Origin: Sphingobium sp. YR768
GTDB lineage: Bacteria > Pseudomonadota > Alphaproteobacteria > Sphingomonadales > Sphingomonadaceae
Assembly: GCF_900111125.1 (NCBI RefSeq)
Contig: NZ_FOGE01000013.1
Location: 1-64,000 of the forward strand
Direction: 5' to 3'
Length of the DNA stretch: 64,000 nucleotides
A model generated the notes under the pieces. That model saw only the letters and a list, made by a program, of their open reading frames with translations. It did not search any database and had not been told where the DNA came from. Position 1 is the stretch's first letter, and each line of letters opens with the position of its first letter. The position numbers were made by a program, and so were the translations under genes. This document shows, piece after piece, positions 43,844-52,800 of the stretch.

Positions 43844-45241
43844 TCAATTGCCGTTGATTTGGCTAGCCGCAGCGCGCCCGGCCAGCTTGCCCAGCGTCGT
43901 CGCCGTCAGCAAGCCATTGCCCGCCATATAGCCATCGGCACCGGGGCCGGAAATGCCCCGCGCCGCGCCACCACCGGCGAACAGGTTGGGCATCGGCTTG
44001 CCGTCGCTCGTCAGCACGCGCGCATCGCCATCGATCATCAGCCCGCCCTGCGTATGGAACAAGGCGCCCGTCACCTTCGCCGCACGATAGGGCGCTGCCA
44101 GCACCGGCTTTCCGACAAAATCGCGGCCAAATGGATCGACCTGCTCGCCCATCACCATGGCGGCAACGCCCTCCAAGGTCTGCGACAGCGCGTCGAGCGG
44201 CAAGCCTGTGGCGGCGGCCAGCGCAGCCACATCGGGCGCTTCAATAACCGCGCCAGCCTCCAGCGCGTCGCGATAATCCTCGAACTGGCACATCAGCTGG
44301 TGCAACCGATCGTCGAAGATCGACCAGGCGACATGATCGGGCTGGGCGTTGACCTTGGCCGCCTGCTCGGAATAGCCGGCCGCTTCGTTCGAGAAACGCT
44401 CGCCCGCCTTGTTGACCTGAAAACCGCCTTCCATGATAAGCGGCCACAGGATCGGCACGCCATGCCCCGCGGCCAGCCCACCATGGCCCTGATAGGCGGA
44501 CAGATCGGCCATGCCCGCCCCCATCGCCTCACCCCAGGCCAGCGCATCGCCCTTGTTGCCGGGATGGCCATGGAAGACGGCGCCCGCCATTTCGGGAATC
44601 CAGCGTTCGATCAGATCGGCATTGCCGCCAAAGCCCGAACAGGCAAGGATCAACGCATCGCAGCCAATATCCTCCAGCGCGCCATCGGGCCGCCGGATAC
44701 GGACGCCGTTGATGGCCTGTCTCGCGACATGCAGCGTTTCGACCGATGCGTCGGTCAGCACGATCACGCCCGCTTGTTCCGCTGCGGACTCCATCGCCGC
44801 CATCAACTGCCCGCCCGATCGCGCCGGCGTGCCATACATGCGCCGGGCGCTGTGCCCCGGATAGAGGAAGCCATCCACCAACGTCAGCGGTACGTCATGG
44901 CTATCGCGGAGCCAGGCCACCGTATCGGCCGATTCCTCCGCCAGACGCAGCGCCATGGCGCGATCAGTCTTGCCCTTGGTCTTGGCCATGATGTCGTCGG
45001 CGAACTGCGCCGCGCTGTCCGCAATCCCGGCTGCCGCCTGTTCGGGCGTACCGGCCGCCGGGATCAGGCCGGTCGACATGGCGGTCGATCCCAGCGGCGT
45101 GGGATCACGTTCGATCACCAGCACATCGACGCCCGCATCACGCAACGCCAGCGCAGCGGCAAGGCCGGTGCCGCCCGCCCCCACGACGATGGCAGGAAAG
45201 GAAAGGTCGAAGGCGATCTCGTCAGTCAGCAAAAGGGTCAT
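43844..45241 (-). CDS. FAD-dependent dehydrogenase/reductase (fumarate reductase / 3-ketosteroid dehydrogenase-like flavoprotein)
   Basis: A 465-residue flavoprotein. It has AIVVGAGGTGLAAALALRDA, STAMSTGLIPAAGTPEQAAA and ALILACSGFGGNADLIER. The C-terminal FAD/substrate motif is HTQGGLMIDGDARVLTSDGK followed by AGNGLLTATTLGKLAGR. The fold catalyses alpha,beta-dehydrogenation or reduction of unsaturated acids or ketones. No signal peptide or haem motif is visible, so it is a cytosolic single-domain enzyme. It is the last gene of the operon from the TonB receptor at 51222, 22 bp after MmgE/PrpD. The direction of its reaction is unknown. Confidence 0.85.
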   Translation of the reverse strand: MTLLLTDEIAFDLSFPAIVVGAGGTGLAAALALRDAGVDVLVIERDPTPLGSTAMSTGLIPAAGTPEQAAAGIADSAAQFADDIMAKTKGKTDRAMALRLAEESADTVAWLRDSHDVPLTLVDGFLYPGHSARRMYGTPARSGGQLMAAMESAAEQAGVIVLTDASVETLHVARQAINGVRIRRPDGALEDIGCDALILACSGFGGNADLIERWIPEMAGAVFHGHPGNKGDALAWGEAMGAGMADLSAYQGHGGLAAGHGVPILWPLIMEGGFQVNKAGERFSNEAAGYSEQAAKVNAQPDHVAWSIFDDRLHQLMCQFEDYRDALEAGAVIEAPDVAALAAATGLPLDALSQTLEGVAAMVMGEQVDPFGRDFVGKPVLAAPYRAAKVTGALFHTQGGLMIDGDARVLTSDGKPMPNLFAGGGAARGISGPGADGYMAGNGLLTATTLGKLAGRAAASQINGN

Positions 45242-45263
45242 GATGCAATCTGCTTCTTTATAA

Positions 45264-46682
45264 TCAGGCGCGGTGCGAAAGAGGCGGCGTCGACAGCAGC
45301 AACAACAGGCCCTCCAGACTGTCCGCCTGATCGATCGCCATCACCGCATCCCGAATGCGTCCAGCCCCTTCGCTGCCCCAGACCGGATCAGCCAGGCTAT
45401 GGAACTTGGCGAAAATCTCGTCCGTGCCATAGGGATGCTCGGTATCGCCCCGATTGACCCGCGCGGTGCCAGACAATAGCTGGCCATCCTTCATGCTGAT
45501 GGTCACGCGGGCAGGCCTTTCGGCCGGCAGGGCGGCAGTCATACCCACATCCTCGCGTACCTGCACCCGGCTGGCGAGGTCGGCGATGACCGGATTGCTG
45601 CGCGCGGGCAAGCGGAAGGCGTCGGGCGTCGCCGCGCCATGGACCAAAGTCGTCGCCACGGCGAAGGGAATGGAGAATTTCGCCGCCAGCATCGTACCCG
45701 GCGCGGGATGGTCGAGTTGCGCCGCCCAGCAGTAGGTATCGACCTGTATGTCGGATACATGCGCGGGATCGATGGCATGCTCGGCCATCAGGCCGGTCAC
45801 GACATCCAGCGCAGCATGAGTATAGCGGCAGGCCGCGTGCATCTTGAAATAGTTGCGCGCGATTTCCCAGCGCTCGCCCAGTTCCGCCACCATCTCGTCC
45901 GGCTGGAAATCATCGGCGACGATGCTGTCATAAACGGTTGCTACCGCATCCCGCTCGCCCACGAAGCCCGACCGGTGCAGCGTGTTCGCCATCAGACCCA
46001 GCTGGTTGGACAGGCCCGAGAAGCAGTTGCGGACGGTCGCGCCCTCCAGCATCGTGCGCCGGCTGGTCGCCAGCGACAGATTGGCGGCGATATTGATGAT
46101 ATTGGCGACCGCACCCTCATCAGCGCCCGCCAGACTGGCCGCGCCGACCGACGCACCGACCGTGCCCCATGTGCCATGCGGGTGCATGGTGACGCGCAGC
46201 TTCGACGCGATGCCGATCCGCGATCCGATCTCATAGCCCAGCACCAGCGCGCGCAGCAGCGTCTCGCCGCTCTGATCCCCACGCGCCGCCGCCAGCAATG
46301 CCGGGACGACATGGATGCCGGGATGGCCGCGCGCAAACTGATTGCCCTCGTCCAGTTCCAGCGTCGTTCCGGCCACGCCGTTGACGAAGGCCGCCATCGT
46401 CTGTGGTGCCTTGCGGCCGGTCCCGATCAGCGTCACGCCTTCAGCTGTTGCTTCTGCCTCGACCAGCGCCTGCACTTCGGGTTCCTGCATGCCACCGGCC
46501 ATGGCGCCGATGGAATCCAGCAGCACCAGCTTTGCCCGGTCGATCACGCCATCGGGCAAGGCCATGGACCGGGCCTCCACGGCAAAGCGGCTCCACTGTC
46601 CCAGCCATGCGCTTTGGGGACCGGCCAGCAATGCGCTGGCGGGCACGACGGTTGGCGTCGACAGGACAGCCATGTCAGTCAT
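45264..46682 (-). CDS. MmgE/PrpD family protein
   Basis: A 472-residue member of the MmgE/PrpD family: RAKLVLLDSIGAMAGGMQEP, LELDEGNQFARGHPGIHVVP and KMHAACRYTHAALDVVTGLM. The family includes 2-methylcitrate dehydratase, cis-aconitate decarboxylase and iminodisuccinate epimerase, all acting on branched or unsaturated polycarboxylates. That fits the LeuCD, CaiB and lyase context. It overlaps the MFS gene by eight bases and is in the long minus-strand operon. Confidence 0.88.
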   Translation of the reverse strand: MTDMAVLSTPTVVPASALLAGPQSAWLGQWSRFAVEARSMALPDGVIDRAKLVLLDSIGAMAGGMQEPEVQALVEAEATAEGVTLIGTGRKAPQTMAAFVNGVAGTTLELDEGNQFARGHPGIHVVPALLAAARGDQSGETLLRALVLGYEIGSRIGIASKLRVTMHPHGTWGTVGASVGAASLAGADEGAVANIINIAANLSLATSRRTMLEGATVRNCFSGLSNQLGLMANTLHRSGFVGERDAVATVYDSIVADDFQPDEMVAELGERWEIARNYFKMHAACRYTHAALDVVTGLMAEHAIDPAHVSDIQVDTYCWAAQLDHPAPGTMLAAKFSIPFAVATTLVHGAATPDAFRLPARSNPVIADLASRVQVREDVGMTAALPAERPARVTISMKDGQLLSGTARVNRGDTEHPYGTDEIFAKFHSLADPVWGSEGAGRIRDAVMAIDQADSLEGLLLLLSTPPLSHRA

Positions 46683-48006
46683 GGATGATATTTCCTCCGA
46701 TACGCAGCGTGATGGCGGCCAGCACGCCGGCGATGCACAGCGGCACCGCGAAACAGGTGAAGACCAGCCACAGCGGCAATTTCGCGCCCAGCAGCAGGCC
46801 GCCGGCCATCGGGCCGATCACCGCGCCGCCCCGGCCGATGCCGACCGCCCAGCCGATCCCCGCACCGCGCACCGATGTCGGATAGACTTGCGCCGCCAGC
46901 GAATAGAAACCGCTGAACCCGCCCTGCAACGTCATGCCCAGCAGACAGGCGACGCACAGCAGCAGCGCCAGCGGCAGCGACGCCGTGAACAGGATCATCA
47001 GCGCCGCACAGGCAAGGAAGAACAGCCCGATCAGTGCCCCGATCGGCCGACGGATCGCCAGCCACCCGATCAGCAGGCCACCGGCCACGCCACCCAGGTT
47101 GAATATGCTGCCTGCCCAGATCGCGTCGCCCTGATCGAGGCCCCGCTCCACCGCCAGCTTGGGAATCCAGCTGGTGATGAAATAGAGCACGGCGAAGCTC
47201 AGGAAGGTCGCGCTCCAGAGAGTCAGCGTCGATCGCCAGCGCCCCTGCGTCAGCAGATCACCCATGCGCGGCAGGGCAGAAGTCGCGGGCCGTTCGGCAA
47301 GATAGGGCAGAGCCGGTCGCCCCAGCTTGCCGCGCAGATCGTTGATCCGCTCCAGTGCCCCTGCGGGCTGGCGCGTCTCCAGAAAATTGACGGATTCCGG
47401 CAGGCATATCCACACCAGCGGGATCAGGATCGCGCTGATGATACCGGCGCCCAGCATGGTTTCCTGCCAGCCGAAGGCGGGGATGGAAAGGATCGCAACA
47501 AGGCCCGTCAGCACCGCACCGACCGGATAACCGGCCTGAAAGATACCGATGGCCAGCGATCGGCGACCGGCCGGCGCATATTCGCTCACCAGCGCCGCGA
47601 TGCTCGCCAACAGCGTGCCGATGCCGATGCCGGTCACGACCCGCATCAGGGCGAAACTCCATAATCCGCCGACAAGGCCGCAGCCCAGAGCGCCGACGGT
47701 CATCAGCACCAGCGCCAGCAAAATGGTGGGTCGCCGGCCCCAGATATCGGCGAAGGGCGCCACGACGATACAGCCGATCATCATGCCGACAAGGCCCGCG
47801 CTGAACAGCACGCCCAGCGCCTGCACGCTCACCTGCCAGTCGGTGGCGAGCGCCGGTGCCACATAGGCGATGATCATCACGTCCATGCCGTCCAGCGCAT
47901 TGATCAGCGCGCAGAGCAGCACGACCAAGATCTGCAACCGCGACCACCCGGCCGCCCCCGCATCGCCCCCCGACGATGCAGGGGTCATCGCGATACCCCC
48001 GCTCAT
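46675..48006 (-). CDS. MFS transporter, AAHS (aromatic/organic acid:proton symporter) type
   Basis: A 443-residue inner-membrane carrier with twelve helices. It starts with LQILVVLLCALINALDGMDV (the DGxD motif of AAHS helix 1), the loop motif IVVAPFADIWGRRPTILLAL, and RRSLAIGIFQAGYPVGAVLT. It should import an acid that enters the pathway coded around it. Located between the isomerase-like gene and MmgE/PrpD in the minus-strand operon. Confidence 0.9.
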   Translation of the reverse strand: MSGGIAMTPASSGGDAGAAGWSRLQILVVLLCALINALDGMDVMIIAYVAPALATDWQVSVQALGVLFSAGLVGMMIGCIVVAPFADIWGRRPTILLALVLMTVGALGCGLVGGLWSFALMRVVTGIGIGTLLASIAALVSEYAPAGRRSLAIGIFQAGYPVGAVLTGLVAILSIPAFGWQETMLGAGIISAILIPLVWICLPESVNFLETRQPAGALERINDLRGKLGRPALPYLAERPATSALPRMGDLLTQGRWRSTLTLWSATFLSFAVLYFITSWIPKLAVERGLDQGDAIWAGSIFNLGGVAGGLLIGWLAIRRPIGALIGLFFLACAALMILFTASLPLALLLCVACLLGMTLQGGFSGFYSLAAQVYPTSVRGAGIGWAVGIGRGGAVIGPMAGGLLLGAKLPLWLVFTCFAVPLCIAGVLAAITLRIGGNIIHD

Positions 48007-48081
48007 ATTGCCATTCCCTGCTGTGTCCCTGCCATGCGCCTTAGTCCTTCATGCCTGTATCGCCGGTGGGCACGGAATATG

Positions 48082-49020
48082 TCAGCTGGCCAGCAAGGGC
48101 TTGAGATATTCGGCCGCGATGCGGATCTCCCGCTCCGGGTCGGTCGGGCGATCAAATTCCAGATAGAAATGTTCGATCCCGGCCGCCTTACCTGCATCGA
48201 TCAGCAGCTTGAAATCCTCTATGCCTTCGCCGACCGTCACGATATTACCGGCCGCATCACGGTCTTTGAGGTGGCACAGGCGGAAGCGGCCCGGATATTG
48301 GCGGAACAGCGCGATCGGTTCGGCCCCCGCCTTGGTCGCCCACATGAAGTCGATTTCGACCTTCACCGTCTTGGGATCGCTATGCCCGACCAATATGTCG
48401 AACGGTCGCGTCCCATCGACGGGTGCAAATTCCCAGTCATGATTATGATATGCGAACCCGAGGCCCTGATCAGCGCATAACTGACCGGCTCGATTAAATG
48501 CACGCGCATACCGCTCTGCCTCGGCCAGCGTGTAACTTTGGCGCCATGCCAGTTGCCAGACGATCCAGGACTGGTTCATCAGCTTGGCGCGCTGAATGGC
48601 TTCCAATATAAAGCTGTCGACACTTTCGGGTTGAAACGCCTCGTCGAACTGGGCGCTCATAGCCGCCTTTTCGGCAGGCGTCGTCGGCGGCTTCTGGAAA
48701 TAATTATAGAGATTGCCCGGCATCAGATGCTGTGACGGGCTGACAAGGCCATGACGTGCAAAGGCATCGCGCACTTCGATCGGATCACGGCTGAAGCTAC
48801 CGAGCGTCTCGACTTCCTTGTAACCCAGCCCGGCGACCAGAGCGAGCGTGCCGTCGAAATCCTTCTCCAGCATCTTGAGAACCGTGAAGAGCTGTAGTCC
48901 CAGCGGCTTCGCGCGGGCTGGTGCCCCCGCCCCGCCGATCGACTGATTGGCACAGCCCGACATGCTTGCCGCCACCGCGCCCAGACCCACAGCCTTCAAA
49001 ATATCTCTACGCTCGATCAC
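48082..49020 (-). CDS. sugar phosphate isomerase/epimerase-fold protein, exported lipoprotein-like
   Basis: A 312-residue AP-endonuclease-2/xylose-isomerase-like TIM barrel. It starts from GTG with a twin-arginine leader ending in a lipobox-like SMSGC (MIERRDILKAVGLGAVAASM). Metal-site strands include FAYHNHDWEF and VKVEIDFMWATKAGAEPI, then HLKDRDAAGNIVTVG. Exported members of this group act on 3-keto-glycosides in several soil bacteria. It follows the TonB receptor by 63 bp and precedes the MFS gene. A periplasmic role next to the GMC dehydrogenase product is inferred. Confidence 0.85.
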   Translation of the reverse strand: MIERRDILKAVGLGAVAASMSGCANQSIGGAGAPARAKPLGLQLFTVLKMLEKDFDGTLALVAGLGYKEVETLGSFSRDPIEVRDAFARHGLVSPSQHLMPGNLYNYFQKPPTTPAEKAAMSAQFDEAFQPESVDSFILEAIQRAKLMNQSWIVWQLAWRQSYTLAEAERYARAFNRAGQLCADQGLGFAYHNHDWEFAPVDGTRPFDILVGHSDPKTVKVEIDFMWATKAGAEPIALFRQYPGRFRLCHLKDRDAAGNIVTVGEGIEDFKLLIDAGKAAGIEHFYLEFDRPTDPEREIRIAAEYLKPLLAS

Positions 49021-49083
49021 GTCCGCAACCCCTTGTCATCTTATCAGTCCGGCCGGTGACACCGCCACCGACCGGTTCGTTCG

Positions 49084-51222
49084 TCAGAACTTGTAGGTCA
49101 GGCGCGCGCCATAGGTGCGCGGTTCGGAGAACTGGAAGCGATAGACCGAGGTCGACGCATATTCGGTCACGTCCGTAATCACGCGCTTATTCTCGATGTT
49201 CCGCAGATAGACCAGCACCGACCAGCTTGCATCATTGGGCGCATAATTGAGCGTGAAGTCGGTCTTGGTGAAGGCCCCTTCGGATTCGCTCTTATAGTTG
49301 CGGTACGAGAAATAGGAGCGGGTCTGATAGTGGCTCTGAACCCGCGCAGTCAGCTCCGCATTGCCTAGATCGAAGACATGCTGATAACCGCCTGCCAGCG
49401 ACCAGTCGGGCGACTGGATCATCTTGTTGCCCTGATAGGACACGTTGACCCCGCCGCTCGCCACCGCAAAGTCGGTATAGCGGGCATGCAGCCAGTTGGC
49501 GCTGAAATCGATGCGGTCGTTGCTGGTTGGCTCGAAGATGCTTTCCATTTCCAGACCATAGATTTCCGCCTTGCCGGCATTCAGGATGACCGTGCGGGCA
49601 TCTTCCCGATACTGGCTAACCTGCAAATCCTTATAGTCATAATAGAAACCGGTCAGGTTGAACTGCAACTGATTGTTGAGGAAGCGGTTCTTCGACCCGA
49701 TTTCATAGGCGGTCACGCTTTCCGGCCCATATTCGTTCAGGTCGGTGAAGCCGCCCGACTTATAACCGGTGTCGATCTTTGCGTAGAGAAGGTTGCGCGG
49801 GGTGATCTGCGCATTGACGCCGACATGCCACGTCACCTTGTCGATCTTGGTCTGGCTGTCCTGATTGGTGCGAACACCGTTCACGATGTTATAGCCGACA
49901 CGATATTTGGTATCGTCGCTGTACCGGATGCCGCCTTCGAACTGCAACTGGTCGGTCAGCTTGTAGCCGACCTGAGCGAAGGCCGCCTTCGATTCCGCGC
50001 CGACGTCATAGGAGAAGGTCCGCGAATAGGTGGCGGGCACCGTGTTGGACGATCCGAAGAAGGACAGAAGGTCGTTCTGTTCCTTGAAATAATAGAAGCC
50101 GCCCTGCCAGGTGAAAGCACCGTCATCGCTCGACGTGATGCGCAGCTCGTGGTTCTGCGTATCTTCATTCTCATTCTGCGGGAAGGTCAGATAACCGGCA
50201 TTGCTGTTGATCGCCGTCCCATCTGTGTCGTTGACGCGGTGGAAGATGAATTTGCGATAGCCGCCGAAATAGCTGATCGTCGCGAAATCGAGATCATAGC
50301 TGATCTGGCCACGAATGGATTTGGCCTCGATGTCCACACTGCCCGGCGTATTGAGCGCCCAGTTGCGGCGAGTATTCAGATCGACTTCACCATGGTTGAC
50401 GGTGCCGGCGCTGGTATAGCTGTAGGGCTGGCCATAGGCGACCGGACCAACGCCGCCGACCTTGGTATATTCACCGGTCAGCAGGATGCTCAGGCGGTCG
50501 ACAGGCTTGTACAGCACATGCAGACGCGCGGCCTGCGTATCGTCATCATCGCCATCGCGCGGGACGCCGCTGTTGTTGGAATAGCCATCATGGCTGGAGC
50601 TGAGGAAAGACGCACGCACCGCGATCTTGTCACCGATGGGCAGGTTGATCGCCCCTTCGGCGCGCAGCGTGTTGTAATTGCCATATTCCAGCGACCCGAA
50701 ACCCGAAACCTTGCCCAGTTCCGGCTTCACCGAATTGATGTTGATCGCACCGGCAGTGGCGTTGCGGCCATAAAGCGTGCCCTGCGGCCCGCGCAGCACT
50801 TCAACACGCTCGACGTCGAACACGCTGGCGTTCAGAGCCGCGGCGCGCTGGATGTAGAAATTGTCGACGCTGACGGCGACGGCCGGATCGCCGATTTCGG
50901 TGAAGTCTCGGCTGGAAATGCCGCGAATGGTCAGCAGCGTATTGGTACCCGACATGCCGATCTGAAGCGTCGGGGCGACATTCTGGAGCGAACGCAAGTC
51001 GGTGGCACCATTTGCAGCCAGCGTCGCCTGGTCGAAGGCGCTCAGGGCGATGGGGGTAGACTGCGCGGACGTTTCGCGCTTGCTGGCGGTGACGACGATA
51101 TCGCCCAGACCGCCACTATTATTTTCTTGGGCGCTTTCCTGCGCATAGGCTGCGGTCGAGCCGACAACCATCGCAAAAGCCAGAGACAGGCGCGGCAGCC
51201 GCGCAAACGAACCCTTTTTCAT
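49084..51222 (-). CDS. TonB-dependent outer-membrane receptor of the catabolic island
   Basis: A 712-residue receptor. The signal peptide ends at AAYAQ. The TonB box is GDIVVTASKRE, the plug has VEVLRGPQGTLYGRNATAGA, and the barrel ends YGARLTYKF. GGGGAG precedes the ATG at 51222, which is chosen over an upstream frame opening at 51321. It is the first gene of a minus-strand operon with the exported isomerase, MFS carrier, MmgE/PrpD and flavoprotein. It should bring the island's substrate across the outer membrane. Two operator-like palindromes lie in its promoter region. Confidence 0.93.
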   Translation of the reverse strand: MKKGSFARLPRLSLAFAMVVGSTAAYAQESAQENNSGGLGDIVVTASKRETSAQSTPIALSAFDQATLAANGATDLRSLQNVAPTLQIGMSGTNTLLTIRGISSRDFTEIGDPAVAVSVDNFYIQRAAALNASVFDVERVEVLRGPQGTLYGRNATAGAININSVKPELGKVSGFGSLEYGNYNTLRAEGAINLPIGDKIAVRASFLSSSHDGYSNNSGVPRDGDDDDTQAARLHVLYKPVDRLSILLTGEYTKVGGVGPVAYGQPYSYTSAGTVNHGEVDLNTRRNWALNTPGSVDIEAKSIRGQISYDLDFATISYFGGYRKFIFHRVNDTDGTAINSNAGYLTFPQNENEDTQNHELRITSSDDGAFTWQGGFYYFKEQNDLLSFFGSSNTVPATYSRTFSYDVGAESKAAFAQVGYKLTDQLQFEGGIRYSDDTKYRVGYNIVNGVRTNQDSQTKIDKVTWHVGVNAQITPRNLLYAKIDTGYKSGGFTDLNEYGPESVTAYEIGSKNRFLNNQLQFNLTGFYYDYKDLQVSQYREDARTVILNAGKAEIYGLEMESIFEPTSNDRIDFSANWLHARYTDFAVASGGVNVSYQGNKMIQSPDWSLAGGYQHVFDLGNAELTARVQSHYQTRSYFSYRNYKSESEGAFTKTDFTLNYAPNDASWSVLVYLRNIENKRVITDVTEYASTSVYRFQFSEPRTYGARLTYKF

Positions 51223-51358
51223 ATGCTCCCCAATTCCCTTTACGCGCCACATTTTAGTGACGGTCCGGCAAGGCGCATTGCCGTCCTGTCCACGCCCTTG
51301 AAAGGACGCTGTTGTCGCCATTCATCGTATAGGGGAGCGGGAACCAGTCAAGGCTTTT

Positions 51359-51378
51359 TTGTCATAGATATATAACAT
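51359..51378. promoter_or_regulatory. palindromic operator candidate, site 4a
   Basis: TTGTCATAGATATATAACAT: arms TTGTCA and TAACAT resemble sites 1 and 2, with one mismatch per arm. It lies about 137 bp upstream of the TonB receptor gene. Confidence 0.5.
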
Positions 51379-51394
51379 TTAAAAATTGCGACAA

Positions 51395-51414
51395 ATGTCT
51401 GTTTTGTATAACAA
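51395..51414. promoter_or_regulatory. palindromic operator candidate, site 4b
   Basis: ATGTCTGTTTTGTATAACAA: a perfect right arm TAACAA and a weaker left arm. Its centre is 36 bp from that of site 4a, which would allow cooperative or looped binding across the divergent promoters. Confidence 0.45.
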
Positions 51415-51546
51415 ATTAATCCGATAGACTCAGAATTAATGAGAAATATCGGGCATTTGCCGATACATAGCAAATCTATCCTATCGTCGAATCAGGATGG
51501 CGATGCTAAGCGACAAGCGGATGAACCGTCGCGACAGAGGATAGCC

Positions 51547-52800
51547 ATGGCCCATTTTGACCCCAGTTCACATGCCGGTGCTACAGCACCGCAGGGGGCG
51601 GTTCTGACGCCCCGATTGAGCGCGATGATGTTCATGCAATTCTTCATCTGGGGGGCATGGAATGTGACGCTGGGTCTGGTCATGCAGACGGTCGGCATGG
51701 GCAACATGATCGGCAATGCCTTTTCCGTCGGCCCGATCGCCTCAATCGTGGGCTCCTTCCTGATCGGCATGGCGGCAACCCGTTATCTGTCCCCCCGCAC
51801 GCTGATGGCCGTGCTGCATCTGGCCGGCGGCCTGCTGCTGTTCCTGCTGCCCGCACTGCTGACGCCGCAGACGGGCGACCGCTTCGTCTGGCTGCTGCTG
51901 GCCTATATGATCATCTACATGCCCTCGGTCGGGCTGGCGAACACGATCGCACTCAAGAGCTTCGGCGACCGCGGCGATCGCTTTCCCTTCGTGCGCGCCT
52001 TTGGCACGCTCGGCTGGATCGTCGCCGGACTGATCATCGGATGGGCGGGCCTGTCCGCCAGCCCGCACATCTTCCAGGTCGCGGCGGTCGTGTCGCTGGC
52101 GCTGGGCATCTACAGTCTGACATTGCCCGCCGTCGCGGCCGATGCGCCACGCGACGAAAGCCTGATCCGCCAGATATTGTGCGTCGAGGCTTTCAGCTTG
52201 CTCAAACAGCGCTCGTTCCAGCTGTTCATCCTGTGCGCGACGCTGATCTCGATACCGCTCGCCATGTATTATGCCTATGCCTCACCCTATCTGGGCGCGG
52301 TCGGCGTCAGCAATGTCAGCGGCACGCTCGCCATCGGGCAGATGTCCGAACTGGTCTTCATGTTCTCCATGCCCTGGCTCTATCGCCGGTTCGGCGTGAA
52401 GCCATTGTTGCTGACCGGGATGATCGCCTGGGCGCTGCGCTATGCGCTGTTCGCCATTGCCGATGGTCAGGGGTCGGCATGGGCGATCTATCTGGGCGTC
52501 GCCCTGCACGGCGTCTGTTATGATTTCTTCTTCGTCGCCGGCGCCATCTATACCGGCAAGATCGCGACGCCCAGGGGCGTGAATGCGCAGGCGCAGGGCA
52601 TGCTGACCCTCTTCACCTATGGCCTTGGGATGCTGCTCGGTTCGCAGATCGGCGCATGGCTCTATGCGCAGATGCCTACCACGCCCGACATCGCCGATTG
52701 GCATCATATGTGGTGGTATCCCGCCATTGCGGCGGCAGTCATAGCCCTCCTTTTCCAGATCGCGTTTCGCGACGACAGCCAGACAGAGACAAAGCCATGA
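51547..52800 (+). CDS. MFS transporter, nucleoside:proton symporter (NupG/YegT-like) type
   Basis: A 417-residue carrier with twelve helices. The N-terminus SAMMFMQFFIWGAWNVTLG and the strings VGLANTIALKSFGDRGDRFP and FDFFFVAGAIY-like CYDFFFVAGAIYTGKIATPR match the nucleoside:H+ symporter group. In sphingomonads and Bacteroidetes this group often accompanies sugar isomerase/epimerase and Gfo/Idh genes. AGAGGA precedes the ATG at 51547. The stop overlaps the isomerase start (ATGA). It probably imports a glycoside or keto-sugar. Confidence 0.88.
   Translation: MAHFDPSSHAGATAPQGAVLTPRLSAMMFMQFFIWGAWNVTLGLVMQTVGMGNMIGNAFSVGPIASIVGSFLIGMAATRYLSPRTLMAVLHLAGGLLLFLLPALLTPQTGDRFVWLLLAYMIIYMPSVGLANTIALKSFGDRGDRFPFVRAFGTLGWIVAGLIIGWAGLSASPHIFQVAAVVSLALGIYSLTLPAVAADAPRDESLIRQILCVEAFSLLKQRSFQLFILCATLISIPLAMYYAYASPYLGAVGVSNVSGTLAIGQMSELVFMFSMPWLYRRFGVKPLLLTGMIAWALRYALFAIADGQGSAWAIYLGVALHGVCYDFFFVAGAIYTGKIATPRGVNAQAQGMLTLFTYGLGMLLGSQIGAWLYAQMPTTPDIADWHHMWWYPAIAAAVIALLFQIAFRDDSQTETKP

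Larger units (their letters stand above)
51223..51546. promoter_or_regulatory. 324-bp divergent promoter region of the two large catabolic operons
   Basis: An AT-rich core (about 51355-51440) lies between the TonB receptor and the NupG-like transporter and holds the operator candidates at 51359 and 51395. No other gene is supported here. Confidence 0.55.

Noticed and set aside
49378-51375. A 665-codon open frame on the plus strand opposite the TonB receptor
   Set aside because: The minus-strand receptor has full family motifs, signal peptide and ribosome site; the opposite frame has none.
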